Shown: piece after piece, positions 56,287 to 63,826 of the stretch | How the letters are laid out: the number at the start of each line of letters is the position of its first letter | How positions within the stretch are numbered: position 1 is the first letter of the stretch | Position numbers and translations under genes: made by a program | Origin: Methanosarcinales archaeon | GTDB lineage: Archaea > Halobacteriota > UBA148 > JAUWXC01 | DNA length: 64,000 bases | Assembly (NCBI GenBank): GCA_026016205.1 | Contig: CP061209.1 | Coordinates: 884,330-948,329 of the forward strand | Reading direction: 5' to 3' | Notes under the pieces: model-generated | What the model was told of the DNA's origin: nothing | The model's input: only the letters and a program-made list of their open reading frames with translations | Database searches by the model: none

Positions 56287-56547
56287 ATGGGCATTAAACC
56301 GACGTATATCAAAAACCTTGGAACCAAATTGATGGAAAAGTATCCGGATGCATTCAGTCCTGATTTTGAGGAAAATAAGAAGATAGTTGCCGAGCGCACG
56401 AACATCGAGAGCAAGGCGATTAGAAATAGAGTTGCAGGATATATCAGCAGAAAATTGAGAATTAAAGGAAAAATTAAGAGAAGGGGGGCGAAAGAGGGTG
56501 TTTCAGGGAGTGGCTCCAGCGCTGGTGACACCGTTCACCAAGGATAA
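56287..56547 (+). CDS. rps17e: Ribosomal protein S17e with an unusual tail
   Basis: The first 62 or so residues (MGIKPTYIKNLGTKLMEKYP, FSPDFEENKKIVAERTNIES, then KAIRNRVAGYISRKLRIKG) are typical archaeal S17e of the small subunit, which normally ends about there. The frame runs on for some 20 low-complexity residues (AKEGVSGSGSSAGDTVHQ) and overlaps dapA by 50 bases. A six-G run at 56483-56488 lies where the tail begins, so a frameshift near the end is possible. Confidence 0.88.
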   Translation: MGIKPTYIKNLGTKLMEKYPDAFSPDFEENKKIVAERTNIESKAIRNRVAGYISRKLRIKGKIKRRGAKEGVSGSGSSAGDTVHQG

Positions 56548-57370
56548 TGAAGTAGATGAAGAGGGGTTCAGGTCAAACATAGAATTTGCCATTGAGAATG
56601 GCGTTTCTGGTATCGTGCCGGCTGGCTGCACAGGTGAGGCTGCCACGCTCTCGTTCGAGGAGCAGAAAAGAGTTATCGATATCGCGGTAGATGCATCTTC
56701 TGTCCCGGTGATAGCGGGCACTGGATCAAATAATACGAAAGAGGCCATAGTGCTCACGAAGTATGCCGCCGATGCTGGCGCAGATATTGCGATGCTGATT
56801 AGTCCATACTACAACAAGCCGACCGATGCGGGCATGATCGCACACTATAAAGCCGTTGCCAGTTCGTGTGATATTCCGATATTGCTCTACAACGTTCCAT
56901 CGAGGACTGGAAGAAATATGCCCGCCAAGGTCGCGGCTGAGCTGGCAGACGTGGACAACATCGTAGGAATCAAGGAGGCCAGCGGGAATTTGAACCAAGT
57001 CTCCGAGATTGTACGTTTGACCAAGGATAAAAACTTCGTCGTCGTTTCAGGTGACGACTCGCTGACGCTGCCGATTCTGGCTCTTGGGGGCAAGGGCGTC
57101 ATTTCCGTTGCTGCCAACATCATCCCAAGACAGATGAGCGACCTTGTAAGCGCGTTCTTAAAGGGCGACATAGAAAAGGCAAGGGAGATTCACCACACCG
57201 TGTATCCACTGTTGCGCGACCTGTTCGTGGAGACGAATCCGATTCCCTTGAAGGCTGCGATGAAGTGGATGGGGCGGGCTGCAGGCGAGCCGAGATTGCC
57301 TCTGGTTCCATTGGGCCAGGAGAGTTCAGCCAAGTTACGACGCACCATGGAATCGATTGGGTTACTATGA
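56498..57370 (+). CDS. dapA: 4-hydroxy-tetrahydrodipicolinate synthase
   Basis: A 290-residue aldolase that condenses aspartate semialdehyde with pyruvate. The Schiff-base lysine is in VGIKEASGNLNQ near residue 161, the conserved Tyr in PILLYNVPSRTGRNMP, and GCTGEAATLSFEEQ lies near residue 44. It starts with GTG, overlapping the S17e tail, and its stop overlaps the dapB ATG. First of two lysine genes here; dapL-lysA-dapF are at 13-17 kb. Confidence 0.93.
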   Translation: MFQGVAPALVTPFTKDNEVDEEGFRSNIEFAIENGVSGIVPAGCTGEAATLSFEEQKRVIDIAVDASSVPVIAGTGSNNTKEAIVLTKYAADAGADIAMLISPYYNKPTDAGMIAHYKAVASSCDIPILLYNVPSRTGRNMPAKVAAELADVDNIVGIKEASGNLNQVSEIVRLTKDKNFVVVSGDDSLTLPILALGGKGVISVAANIIPRQMSDLVSAFLKGDIEKAREIHHTVYPLLRDLFVETNPIPLKAAMKWMGRAAGEPRLPLVPLGQESSAKLRRTMESIGLL

Positions 57371-58086
57371 TCAAAGTTGCTATATGCGGCGCTGCCGGGC
57401 GAATGGGTTCGTTGATAGCGCAGAACGTTTTGTCAGAGGATGATATGACACTTGTCGCCGCCTTTGATGTAAAGGATGTCGGCAAGAGCGCAGGAGATGT
57501 ACGTATCTCCGATGTTAAGCAAATTCACGATGTTCTTGCCGAAACCAAGCCCGACGTGCTGGTTGATTTCACCGTCGCATCCGGGGCGGTGGAGAACGCG
57601 AAGGCTGCCGCCGAGCATGATGTCAATATAGTCATCGGCACGACCGGCTTTACGCCAGAGCAGTACGAGGAGGTGCGCAATGTGATAGACAAAAAGGTAA
57701 CTGCAGTTATCTCTCCGAATTTTGCGGTCGGCGTGAACGTGTTCTGGAAACTCATAGGAGATGCAGCGAAGTATCTCGGCGATGCCGACGTGGAGATCGT
57801 CGAGGCACATCACAAGCACAAGAAGGACGCGCCGAGCGGAACGGCAAAGAAGGCAGCCAAAATTGTGCGTAGCGCCCTTGGTAGAGAGGTAAGCGTTCAC
57901 TCGATCAGAAGCGGAGACATCGTAGGCGACCATCTCGTCCTATTTGCAGGAGACGGCGAGCGCCTGGAGATAAAACATCAGGCGCACTGCAGGCAGGCAT
58001 TCGCCTCTGGCGTGATAAAGGCGATACGATGGATTGTGAGCGCACAAAAAGGCATATTCTCGATGAATGATGTGTTGGGATTGTGA
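57367..58086 (+). CDS. dapB: 4-hydroxy-tetrahydrodipicolinate reductase
   Basis: A 239-residue NAD(P)H enzyme: IKVAICGAAGRMGSLIAQNV dinucleotide fold, IVIGTTGFTPEQYEEVRN, and EIVEAHHKHKKDAPSGTAKK, the catalytic HHxxKxDAPSGTA motif. The ATG at 57367 overlaps the dapA stop (ATGA). The open frame starts earlier inside dapA but has no support. Product tetrahydrodipicolinate is the DapL substrate. Confidence 0.94.
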   Translation: MIKVAICGAAGRMGSLIAQNVLSEDDMTLVAAFDVKDVGKSAGDVRISDVKQIHDVLAETKPDVLVDFTVASGAVENAKAAAEHDVNIVIGTTGFTPEQYEEVRNVIDKKVTAVISPNFAVGVNVFWKLIGDAAKYLGDADVEIVEAHHKHKKDAPSGTAKKAAKIVRSALGREVSVHSIRSGDIVGDHLVLFAGDGERLEIKHQAHCRQAFASGVIKAIRWIVSAQKGIFSMNDVLGL

Positions 58087-58099
58087 CTTTTTGTACAGT

Positions 58100-58498
58100 T
58101 TACCAGCCATGCCTGTACATTTGCACCTCGCCAGACCTGAGCTTTCGTTTAAACCATTTCTTCAGCACTCTTTTCACCCCTGCCCTGGTCAGGGGGATGA
58201 GCAGGATAAAGCCCATGAAATCTGTGAGTATTCCCGGCGTAATGAGCAGGACTCCGCCTACCAGTACGAGCGCGCCATCGAACAATGGATCTGCAGGCAT
58301 GATGCCATTTGCCATGTGGGCCTGTATGTTCCTGAGAACGGACAAACCCTGGGATTTTGCAAGCATGGCACCAACAACACCCGTAACAACGACGATGAAG
58401 ATTGTGTTCCACGTCCCAATCATCTTGCCAAGTTCGATTAACAAAAACAGCTCGATGATGGGCGTCAATACGAAGATGATTATTAGTGTGGGTAGCAT
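58100..58498 (-). CDS. FxsA-family membrane protein
   Basis: A 132-residue protein with N-terminal helices (LIIIFVLTPIIELFLLIELG, then TIFIVVVTGVVGAMLAKSQG) and LVLVGGVLLITPGILTDFMG, the FxsA pattern. FxsA was named for suppressing phage exclusion by F plasmids; its normal role is unknown. AAAGGACAGG precedes the ATG. Convergent with dapB. The restriction-modification element begins 30 bases upstream of its start, so its original promoter has been moved away. Confidence 0.75.
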   Translation of the reverse strand: MLPTLIIIFVLTPIIELFLLIELGKMIGTWNTIFIVVVTGVVGAMLAKSQGLSVLRNIQAHMANGIMPADPLFDGALVLVGGVLLITPGILTDFMGFILLIPLTRAGVKRVLKKWFKRKLRSGEVQMYRHGW

Positions 58499-58536
58499 TT
58501 TGTTCCTGTCCTTTCGTGTAGTTCGTTCCTAACACG

Positions 58537-58559
58537 CATTCTGTTAACTTATTCTTGGT
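58537..58559 (+). repeat. Left terminal inverted repeat
   Basis: It reads CATTCTGTTAACTTATTC then TTGGT, and matches the reverse complement of 60408-60430 at every base. The G at 58536 and C at 60431 extend the match by one but belong to the duplicated target. Confidence 0.9.
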
Positions 58560-58638
58560 GATTTAAAAAATGCTTCTTCCCATACTTTATTACCCTCTCC
58601 GAGCCATAAAACTTACACTTCATATGTTTACATATCTG

Positions 58639-58648
58639 TATATATAAT
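58639..58648 (+). promoter_or_regulatory. TATA box of the restriction-modification operon
   Basis: TATATATAAT lies 75 bases before the first ORF of the element, the only clear core promoter inside the left end. Confidence 0.45.
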
Positions 58649-58712
58649 GTATATGGCTTATCTAAGAGTGGGGCAAAAGTAATAAACAGCTAACCGATAG
58701 CGATACCTATAT

Positions 58713-58955
58713 TTGTCTAAAACACCCTACCGAAAGCTATTTAAAGGCATAGACGGATTAGTATATAGCATGCCCAAGGAAAATGGGGATAAAATGAGGC
58801 GTATTAACGTGGGTTTGCCGCCTAGGGCATACGAAATCGTGACAAAAGACCTAATGAACCAGCTTGGAACCAATGAGTCAGATGTGGTTAGAAATATCGT
58901 TCTGATATATTTAAGTGAACGAGGATACTTTAAATTCTTGGGGGGGAAAGAATGA
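58713..58955 (+). CDS. Ribbon-helix-helix protein, likely regulator
   Basis: Up to 80 residues. KMRRINVGLPPRAYEIVTKD gives the beta-strand and first helix of a MetJ/Arc-type ribbon-helix-helix fold; NESDVVRNIVLIYLSERGYF is the second helix. It is probably a dimeric DNA-binding repressor of the operon, as controller proteins are in many restriction-modification systems. The start is TTG 58713 or ATG 58770; neither has a ribosome binding site, so leaderless or weak translation is likely. Overlaps the next ORF by ATGA. Confidence 0.65.
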   Translation: MSKTPYRKLFKGIDGLVYSMPKENGDKMRRINVGLPPRAYEIVTKDLMNQLGTNESDVVRNIVLIYLSERGYFKFLGGKE

Positions 58956-59092
58956 CCGACTGCGAAGGCCTAGAAGAACAGATGAACGCTTTTGATAAAA
59001 TGCTTGCTCCCCCAGTCGAGATTCTAGAGGAGAAAGGCATACTTACTAACGAAGAGTATGAGAGGCGAATTGAGAAGAAAATTCGAGGCTAA
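58952..59092 (+). CDS. Small charged ORF in the restriction-modification operon
   Basis: A 46-residue protein, MTDCEGLEEQMNAFDKMLAP then PVEILEEKGILTNEEYERRI and EKKIRG. The C-terminal half resembles SHOCT-type helices (LEEKGILTxEEYxxx). Its ATG overlaps the ribbon-helix-helix stop and the gene ends 20 bases before the methylase start, so it is likely translated in the same operon. Function unknown; an accessory or regulatory subunit is possible. Confidence 0.55.
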   Translation: MTDCEGLEEQMNAFDKMLAPPVEILEEKGILTNEEYERRIEKKIRG

Positions 59093-59111
59093 GATAAAAG
59101 AGGTAAAGTCA

Positions 59112-59921
59112 ATGCCGTTTGTAAAATGGGTAGGTGGAAAGAGGAATCTCCTTGATTACATCTTGCCTAATTTTCCAAATGAATACAACCACTATTATGA
59201 GTCCTTCATAGGTGGAGGAGCTGTATTCTTTTCAATACCAAACAAACCAGAAAATACAACAATATCCGACAACAACTTTGAATTAATAATCGCATACAAG
59301 GTAATTCAAAAAGAGCCGCAACCTCTCATCAAGCTTTTAAAAACACACCAAAAAAACCATTCCAAAGACTACTACAATAAGATTCGTTCACAGGAGCCAA
59401 GCGATCAAGTTGAAATGGCAGCACGCCTCATCTACTTAAATAAAACCTGTTACAACGGCTTATATCGAGTGAACAAACAAGGGAAATTCAATGTCCCAAT
59501 GGGTAGCTATAAAAACCCGAATATTATGCAGGAGGATAATATCCTAGCTTGCCATGAAGCCCTTAAAAATACAAAGCTACTCTACAAAGATTTTGATGAA
59601 ATAGAACCCAAGAAAAATGATTTCATATACTGCGATCCACCTTATCACCCAACAAGCGAAAATTCTTTTACAAGTTACACGAAGCAGAACTTTACAGAGA
59701 CAGATCACGTTAGGCTTAGGGATTATCTTATGAAGCTTGTTAAAAATGGCGTCTACATAATGCTCTCAAATTCTAACACAAAGTTTATTCGAGATTTGTA
59801 TAACTCAGACAAATTCCACAAGGAAATTGTTTATGCCCCAAGATTGGTCAGTTGTAAGCCTGATTCCAGAGAACATGTAGAGGAACTTTTAATAACCAAC
59901 TACCCTATTAATATATCATGA
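59112..59921 (+). CDS. Dam-type DNA adenine methyltransferase
   Basis: A 269-residue class D12 N6-adenine methylase. FVKWVGGKRNLL (motif X) is at residues 3-14, SFIGGGAVFFSIP (motif I) near 31-43, LNKTCYNGLYRVN near 109-121, and DPPY (motif IV) at 175-178. NKTCxNGLYRxN is the Dam/DpnII group signature, so GATC is a plausible target, unproven here. The frame opens 18 codons earlier, but the ATG at 59112 follows GAGGT and fits the family. Stop and nuclease start overlap by four bases. Confidence 0.87.
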   Translation: MPFVKWVGGKRNLLDYILPNFPNEYNHYYESFIGGGAVFFSIPNKPENTTISDNNFELIIAYKVIQKEPQPLIKLLKTHQKNHSKDYYNKIRSQEPSDQVEMAARLIYLNKTCYNGLYRVNKQGKFNVPMGSYKNPNIMQEDNILACHEALKNTKLLYKDFDEIEPKKNDFIYCDPPYHPTSENSFTSYTKQNFTETDHVRLRDYLMKLVKNGVYIMLSNSNTKFIRDLYNSDKFHKEIVYAPRLVSCKPDSREHVEELLITNYPINIS

Positions 59922-60328
59922 AATATGGAACCCGTGCAAAGTACACTGGCATTCAGTTAGAAAAAGTAATCTATAACCGATTAAGTGACAAAGGCTATTC
60001 TTGGGTAGATAAAAAACATTTTGATCCAACTCGTTACTTAGAACAACCTATTTTCTCTACACAATACCATATAGGAAAAAGCATTTATGAAACAGATCTA
60101 AATTGCGACTTCATCATATACCATCCAGAGAAACACCCGAACTGCCTTATAATTGAATCAAAATGGCAGGAGTCCACTGGTTCTGTTGATGAAAAATTCC
60201 CATATCTTGTAGCGAATATAAAAGAAAAATTCCCCTGCCCTTCAATAGTCGTTTTAGACGGTGGAGGATATAAATCGGGGGCTGAAAAATGGTTGAGAAA
60301 TCAGACTGATGAAAAAAAAACTTCTTAA
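59918..60328 (+). CDS. PD-(D/E)XK restriction endonuclease-like protein
   Basis: A 136-residue protein with E15, D60/D64 in ETDLNCDFIIYHP, and E80-S-K82 in CLIIESKWQESTGSVDEKFP, the metal site of PD-(D/E)XK nucleases. The ESKWQ..SVDEK pattern occurs in small nucleases paired with methylases. It begins in an ATGA overlap with the Dam-like gene, so the two are a restriction-modification pair. It is shorter than most type II enzymes. Cleavage site unknown. Confidence 0.72.
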   Translation: MKYGTRAKYTGIQLEKVIYNRLSDKGYSWVDKKHFDPTRYLEQPIFSTQYHIGKSIYETDLNCDFIIYHPEKHPNCLIIESKWQESTGSVDEKFPYLVANIKEKFPCPSIVVLDGGGYKSGAEKWLRNQTDEKKTS

Positions 60329-60407
60329 AGTCTTCAATATGCGAGAATTCCAGAAATGGTCTAATAGTAAAGAATTATAAACCTCCACCCCTTTATATAT
60401 CGGCTAT

Positions 60408-60430
60408 ACCAAGAATAAGTTAACAGAATG
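60408..60430 (-). repeat. Right terminal inverted repeat
   Basis: ACCAAGAATAAGTTAACA then GAATG, the exact inverse of the left repeat at 58537-58559, directly followed by the second copy of CCTAACACG. Confidence 0.9.
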
Positions 60431-60431
60431 C

Positions 60432-60560
60432 CTAACACGTAAACGTTTTGTCCATAATTTTGAGTTTAGAGCAATCTCCGCGCACGAACATCTCTATGTC
60501 TTCAGGAAACTTGCTCAGGATGTGCGCCTGACGAAGTTCAAGGAAAGCGCGAGATGGCAA
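60432..60560 (-). CDS. Possible small protein upstream of fxsA, interrupted neighbourhood
   Basis: A 42-codon frame from TTG 60560 reads LPSRAFLELRQAHILSKFPE, DIEMFVRGDCSKLKIMDKTF then TC and TAG. The stop codon falls inside the right copy of the 9-bp target duplication. Before insertion this frame would have ended about 40 bases ahead of fxsA on the same strand. Composition looks protein-like, but there is no good start signal, and the opposite strand is also open. Treat as tentative. Confidence 0.3.
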   Translation of the reverse strand: MPSRAFLELRQAHILSKFPEDIEMFVRGDCSKLKIMDKTFTC

Positions 60561-60575
60561 TAGGGAGACCAAAAA

Positions 60576-60583
60576 TTTATATT
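60576..60583 (+). promoter_or_regulatory. TATA box of the ferredoxin-asd operon
   Basis: TTTATATT lies 32 bases before the ferredoxin ATG, after the right end of the inserted element, so the insertion did not remove it. Confidence 0.5.
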
Positions 60584-60614
60584 GAAGTCGTTCATCCTCA
60601 TATGCGGGATTATT

Positions 60615-60785
60615 ATGGCAGCAAAAGTAGATTCTGATACTTGTGTAGGATGTGGAGCGTGCGTGGATGAATGCCCTGTAAGTGCGATCTCGCTAAATGA
60701 TGAAGTTGCTTCAGTTGATGATTCGCTGTGCACTGAATGCGGTGCATGCGTTGATGTCTGTCCAACAGGTGCGATTATATTATGA
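60615..60785 (+). CDS. 2x[4Fe-4S] ferredoxin
   Basis: A 56-residue electron carrier: [16 protein letters not shown] and [16 protein letters not shown] give two CxxCxxCxxxCP cluster sites. The family start is the ATG at 60615. Its stop overlaps the beginning of asd, so an electron-transfer protein is coupled to an amino-acid gene; this may be operon chance or a link to reductive metabolism. Confidence 0.93.
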   Translation: MAAKVDSDTCVGCGACVDECPVSAISLNDEVASVDDSLCTECGACVDVCPTGAIIL

Positions 60786-61819
60786 GAATGAAAGTAGGCG
60801 TTTTGGGTGCAACCGGCGCAGTTGGACAAAGGTTCATCCAGCTGTTAGCAGTGCATCCGTGGTTCGAATTAGCAGCGCTGACCGCATCCGAACGGAGCGC
60901 CGGCAAGAAATACGGAGAAATCGCAAGATGGCGGCTGGATGTACCGCTGCCTGATAAGGTAAAAGACCTGAAGGTTTTGCCAACCTCGCCGGAAAAGGTA
61001 GATGCTGACATCGTGTTCTCCGCGCTACCAGCCTCCATCGCGAAAGACGTTGAGCCCAAGTTTGCAAAAGCGGGATTTGTGGTGGCGAGCAATGCCAGTG
61101 CATACAGGATGGAAAGTGATATTCCCCTGATGATTCCGGAAGTCAATCCAGACCACCTGGGATTGGTAGAGGTGCAAAAGAAAAATCGCCACTGGGACGG
61201 CTGCATTATCACCAATCCGAACTGCTCGGTCATCGCGATGGCACTCTCATTGAAGCCGCTGATGAAGTTTGGCATAAAGGGCGTGCACGTGGCGACCATG
61301 CAGGCAGTATCGGGCGCAGGCTACGAGGGCGTTTCATCAATGGCAATCCTCGACAACGTGATACCATACATCGCACAGGAAGAGGAGAAGATGGAGATAG
61401 AGGCCCAGAAGATACTGGGCGAATTCGATGGCTCCAAGGTGAAAAATGCCGATTTCGCGGTAAGCGCAAGTTGCAACAGGGTTCCTGTTATAGATGGGCA
61501 TACTGAGGCAATATGGGCATCATTGCGCGATAATCCAAGTTTGAGTGAAGTGCGCGATGCATTCGCCGGGTTCAAATGCGACGAGGTAAAGGGGCTGCCA
61601 ACCGTCCCAGAAAAAGCGATTATCGTACACGATGCGAACGACAGGCCACAGCCGAGGTTGGACAGAAATGCCGGGAAAGGCATGAGCGTTTCAGTTGGGA
61701 GAATCATGGAATATGCGGACGGTATCAAATATACTGCAATGGGGCATAACACGATTAGGGGCGCGGCAGGCGCATCTGTACTGAATGCTGAATTATTCTG
61801 TAAAACGTACAAACGCTGA
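60782..61819 (+). CDS. asd: Aspartate-semialdehyde dehydrogenase
   Basis: A 345-residue NADP enzyme of the archaeal/fungal type, giving aspartate semialdehyde for lysine, threonine and methionine. [20 protein letters not shown] is the dinucleotide fold, the catalytic Cys is in [13 protein letters not shown] near residue 149, and [14 protein letters not shown]-like text ([15 protein letters not shown]) holds the catalytic His. It supplies DapA. The Fd gene overlaps its start. An AAACG-AAG-CGTTTTT hairpin with a T run follows the stop near 61828 and may end the transcript. Confidence 0.92.
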   Translation: MRMKVGVLGATGAVGQRFIQLLAVHPWFELAALTASERSAGKKYGEIARWRLDVPLPDKVKDLKVLPTSPEKVDADIVFSALPASIAKDVEPKFAKAGFVVASNASAYRMESDIPLMIPEVNPDHLGLVEVQKKNRHWDGCIITNPNCSVIAMALSLKPLMKFGIKGVHVATMQAVSGAGYEGVSSMAILDNVIPYIAQEEEKMEIEAQKILGEFDGSKVKNADFAVSASCNRVPVIDGHTEAIWASLRDNPSLSEVRDAFAGFKCDEVKGLPTVPEKAIIVHDANDRPQPRLDRNAGKGMSVSVGRIMEYADGIKYTAMGHNTIRGAAGASVLNAELFCKTYKR

Positions 61820-61864
61820 GATTGAAACGAAGCGTTTTTCATCTTTCATGCGATTCTTAACTTG

Positions 61865-62929
61865 ATGACGCGCACAATCTGTTTTGACCTTGAGGGGCCG
61901 TTATCACCGCAGGATAATGCCTACGATGTTATGTCCCTCGTAGAGAACGGCGACAAGATATTTGAGGTTATCAGCAAGTATGATGATACGCTCGCGCTCG
62001 AGAACAGGGAGGGATACGAACCGGGAGATACGCTCGCGCTAATCGTACCGTTTCTACTGCGCCACAACATCTCAGAAGAGGACATAACAAGGGTTTCAAA
62101 GCGGGCAAAAATCGTTGACGGTGCAAAATACCTGGTTTCCAAACTAAAATCTGATGGATGGGGGGTATACATCATCTCGACCAGTTACGAGCAGCACGCA
62201 TACAATATCGGTGCACAGCTCGGCGTCCCCAAGGAGAACATAGTGTGCACCAGGCTATCGCTGAGTGCCCTGCGAGATGAAATGAAGGGCGATTTCTCGG
62301 TAATTGAGAGGGTAGAGAAGAATATCTTGGAGCTTTATGAACACATAGAGGCACCAGAGAAAATAGTGCATCGCCTGGACAAATTCTTCTTTGAGGAACT
62401 GCCAAGGACGGGATATGGCAATGTACTTGATAGAGTGAAAGTAATCGGCGGTGCAAAAAAGGTTGCAGCGGTGCACAAAATAGTGGAGGCAAATAACACC
62501 AGTCTATCAGACGTGATGGCAGTTGGGGACAGCATAACGGATTACAAGATGCTCAAAGACGTGAGGGAAAATGGCGGCGTTGCGGTCGTCTTCAATGGGA
62601 ATGAATATGCAATCCCATATGCAAGCATCGGCCTAGCATCGCTGGACATACGATTTTTATACCTACTAACGAGATTGGGTAGAAAGGATTTGATGTTTGA
62701 AATGGCAAAGTCCTGGGAGGTTGAGCGCCCTGAGTTTGAGAATGACCCGGGATTGATCTCAGAGAACCTCATAACGCCAGAATTCAGACGTTTCCTGCTT
62801 GAATCAAGGGTTGAAGTGCCTTACTTCAGTTATTTAGATGGCGCAGACGAAAAGAAGATGTCAGAGGTCATAAAGATACACAAAAGGTTCAGGGCGCTCA
62901 TCAGGGGCGCAGCAGCAAAGTTGGGGTAA
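61865..62929 (+). CDS. Uncharacterised archaeal HAD-like protein
   Basis: A 354-residue protein. ICFDLEGPLSPQDNAYDVMS holds the HAD nucleophile position (the usual DxD is D-x-E here), GWGVYIISTSYEQHAYNIGA is motif II and MAVGDSITDYKMLKDVREN is motif IV. The E in place of the second D argues for a changed reaction. The long middle (LDKFFFEELPRTGYGNVLD) is helical. Such proteins are common in methanogens but their substrate is unknown. Followed closely by a pfkB kinase. I use ATG 61865; a TTG precedes it. Confidence 0.7.
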   Translation: MTRTICFDLEGPLSPQDNAYDVMSLVENGDKIFEVISKYDDTLALENREGYEPGDTLALIVPFLLRHNISEEDITRVSKRAKIVDGAKYLVSKLKSDGWGVYIISTSYEQHAYNIGAQLGVPKENIVCTRLSLSALRDEMKGDFSVIERVEKNILELYEHIEAPEKIVHRLDKFFFEELPRTGYGNVLDRVKVIGGAKKVAAVHKIVEANNTSLSDVMAVGDSITDYKMLKDVRENGGVAVVFNGNEYAIPYASIGLASLDIRFLYLLTRLGRKDLMFEMAKSWEVERPEFENDPGLISENLITPEFRRFLLESRVEVPYFSYLDGADEKKMSEVIKIHKRFRALIRGAAAKLG

Positions 62930-62933
62930 TACA

Positions 62934-63821
62934 ATGGATGTCGTTGGCTTGGGTGCATTAAATTATGACCGGTTGTATGCGGTTGAAAAAATCGCAAAGC
63001 CGGGTGAAGAGGTTGGCGTTATTGACGTGAAGGGGTGCCCGGGCGGTTCTGCCGCAAACACGATCGCCGGTTTGGCCAGGCTGGGATTGAGCACTGGCTT
63101 CATAGGCATCGTGGGCGATGATGTGGAAGGAAAAATGGTCGTGGATGACTTCGTGGCGGAGGGCGTTGATGTCAGCAGGGTCAGGAGGGTAAAAGGTAGC
63201 ACTGGAATAGCGCTTGCATTGGTTGATGAGCATGGTGAGAGGGCACTCTACGTCCATCCCGGGGTTAATGATGCGCTGTCCGTTGACGCGGGTGATGTGG
63301 ATTACACCAACAATGCTCAGTTCATTCACATGAGTTCGTTCGTGAGCGCAGAGCAACTGGAGATGCAGAAGAGACTGATGAATAAGACAAAAGCAAATGT
63401 AAGTTTTGCACCAGGAATGTTGTGTTTCAGGTTCAAGTTTGATGCCTTAAAGCCAATCATTGCGAGATGTCATGTGGTATTTCTAAATGAGGCTGAAGTT
63501 CGCTCCTTAACCGGCGCCGGCCACAAAAAGGGCAGCGAGATTTTGCTGAGTGCTGGTGCTGAAATAGTGGTGGTGACACTTGGCAAAAAGGGCTGCTACA
63601 TCGCCAATGAGAGCATCTATATGGCGCCGCCCAAGGCAAAAGTCGTGGATACAACTGGCGCAGGAGATGCCTTTGCAGCAGGGTTTTTGTATGGTCTATT
63701 AAGGGGCGAGAATATGAAGCGATGCGGCGAGCTTGGTAATATTGTTGCATCTTCGTGCATAAGAAAATACGGGGCAAGAGATGGATTGCCATATGAGAAG
63801 GACTTAACAACGTTGGGGTGA
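62934..63821 (+). CDS. PfkB-family carbohydrate/nucleoside kinase
   Basis: A 295-residue ribokinase-fold enzyme. PGGSAANTIAGLARLGLSTG near residue 37 and VVDTTGAGDAFAAGFLYGLL near residue 240 (catalytic D in GAGDAF) are diagnostic. Archaeal members phosphorylate ribose, nucleosides or sugars; the specificity cannot be read from motifs. Four bases after the HAD gene and six before ftr on the same strand. Confidence 0.85.
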   Translation: MDVVGLGALNYDRLYAVEKIAKPGEEVGVIDVKGCPGGSAANTIAGLARLGLSTGFIGIVGDDVEGKMVVDDFVAEGVDVSRVRRVKGSTGIALALVDEHGERALYVHPGVNDALSVDAGDVDYTNNAQFIHMSSFVSAEQLEMQKRLMNKTKANVSFAPGMLCFRFKFDALKPIIARCHVVFLNEAEVRSLTGAGHKKGSEILLSAGAEIVVVTLGKKGCYIANESIYMAPPKAKVVDTTGAGDAFAAGFLYGLLRGENMKRCGELGNIVASSCIRKYGARDGLPYEKDLTTLG

Positions 63822-63826
63822 ATGGA

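Larger units (their letters stand above)
58528..60439. mobile_element. Transposon-like restriction-modification element with target duplication
   Basis: The element proper is 58537-60430 (1894 bases). It is bounded by perfect 23-bp inverted repeats and by the 9-bp direct repeat CCTAACACG at 58528-58536 and 60431-60439, which reads as a target-site duplication. Inside are a ribbon-helix-helix gene, a 46-codon ORF, a Dam-type methylase and a nuclease, all on one strand. No transposase is present, so movement would need an enzyme from elsewhere. The interior looks more AT-rich than the flanks. The boundaries are exact in sequence; mobility is inferred. Confidence 0.85.

Noticed and set aside
60391-60562. 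Plus-strand frame containing YIGYTKN, resembling the start of a GIY-YIG nuclease, running out of the right end of the R-M element
   Set aside because: No start codon, no continuation of the GIY-YIG fold, and the opposite strand carries an equally plausible frame. The terminal inverted repeat itself creates most of the match.
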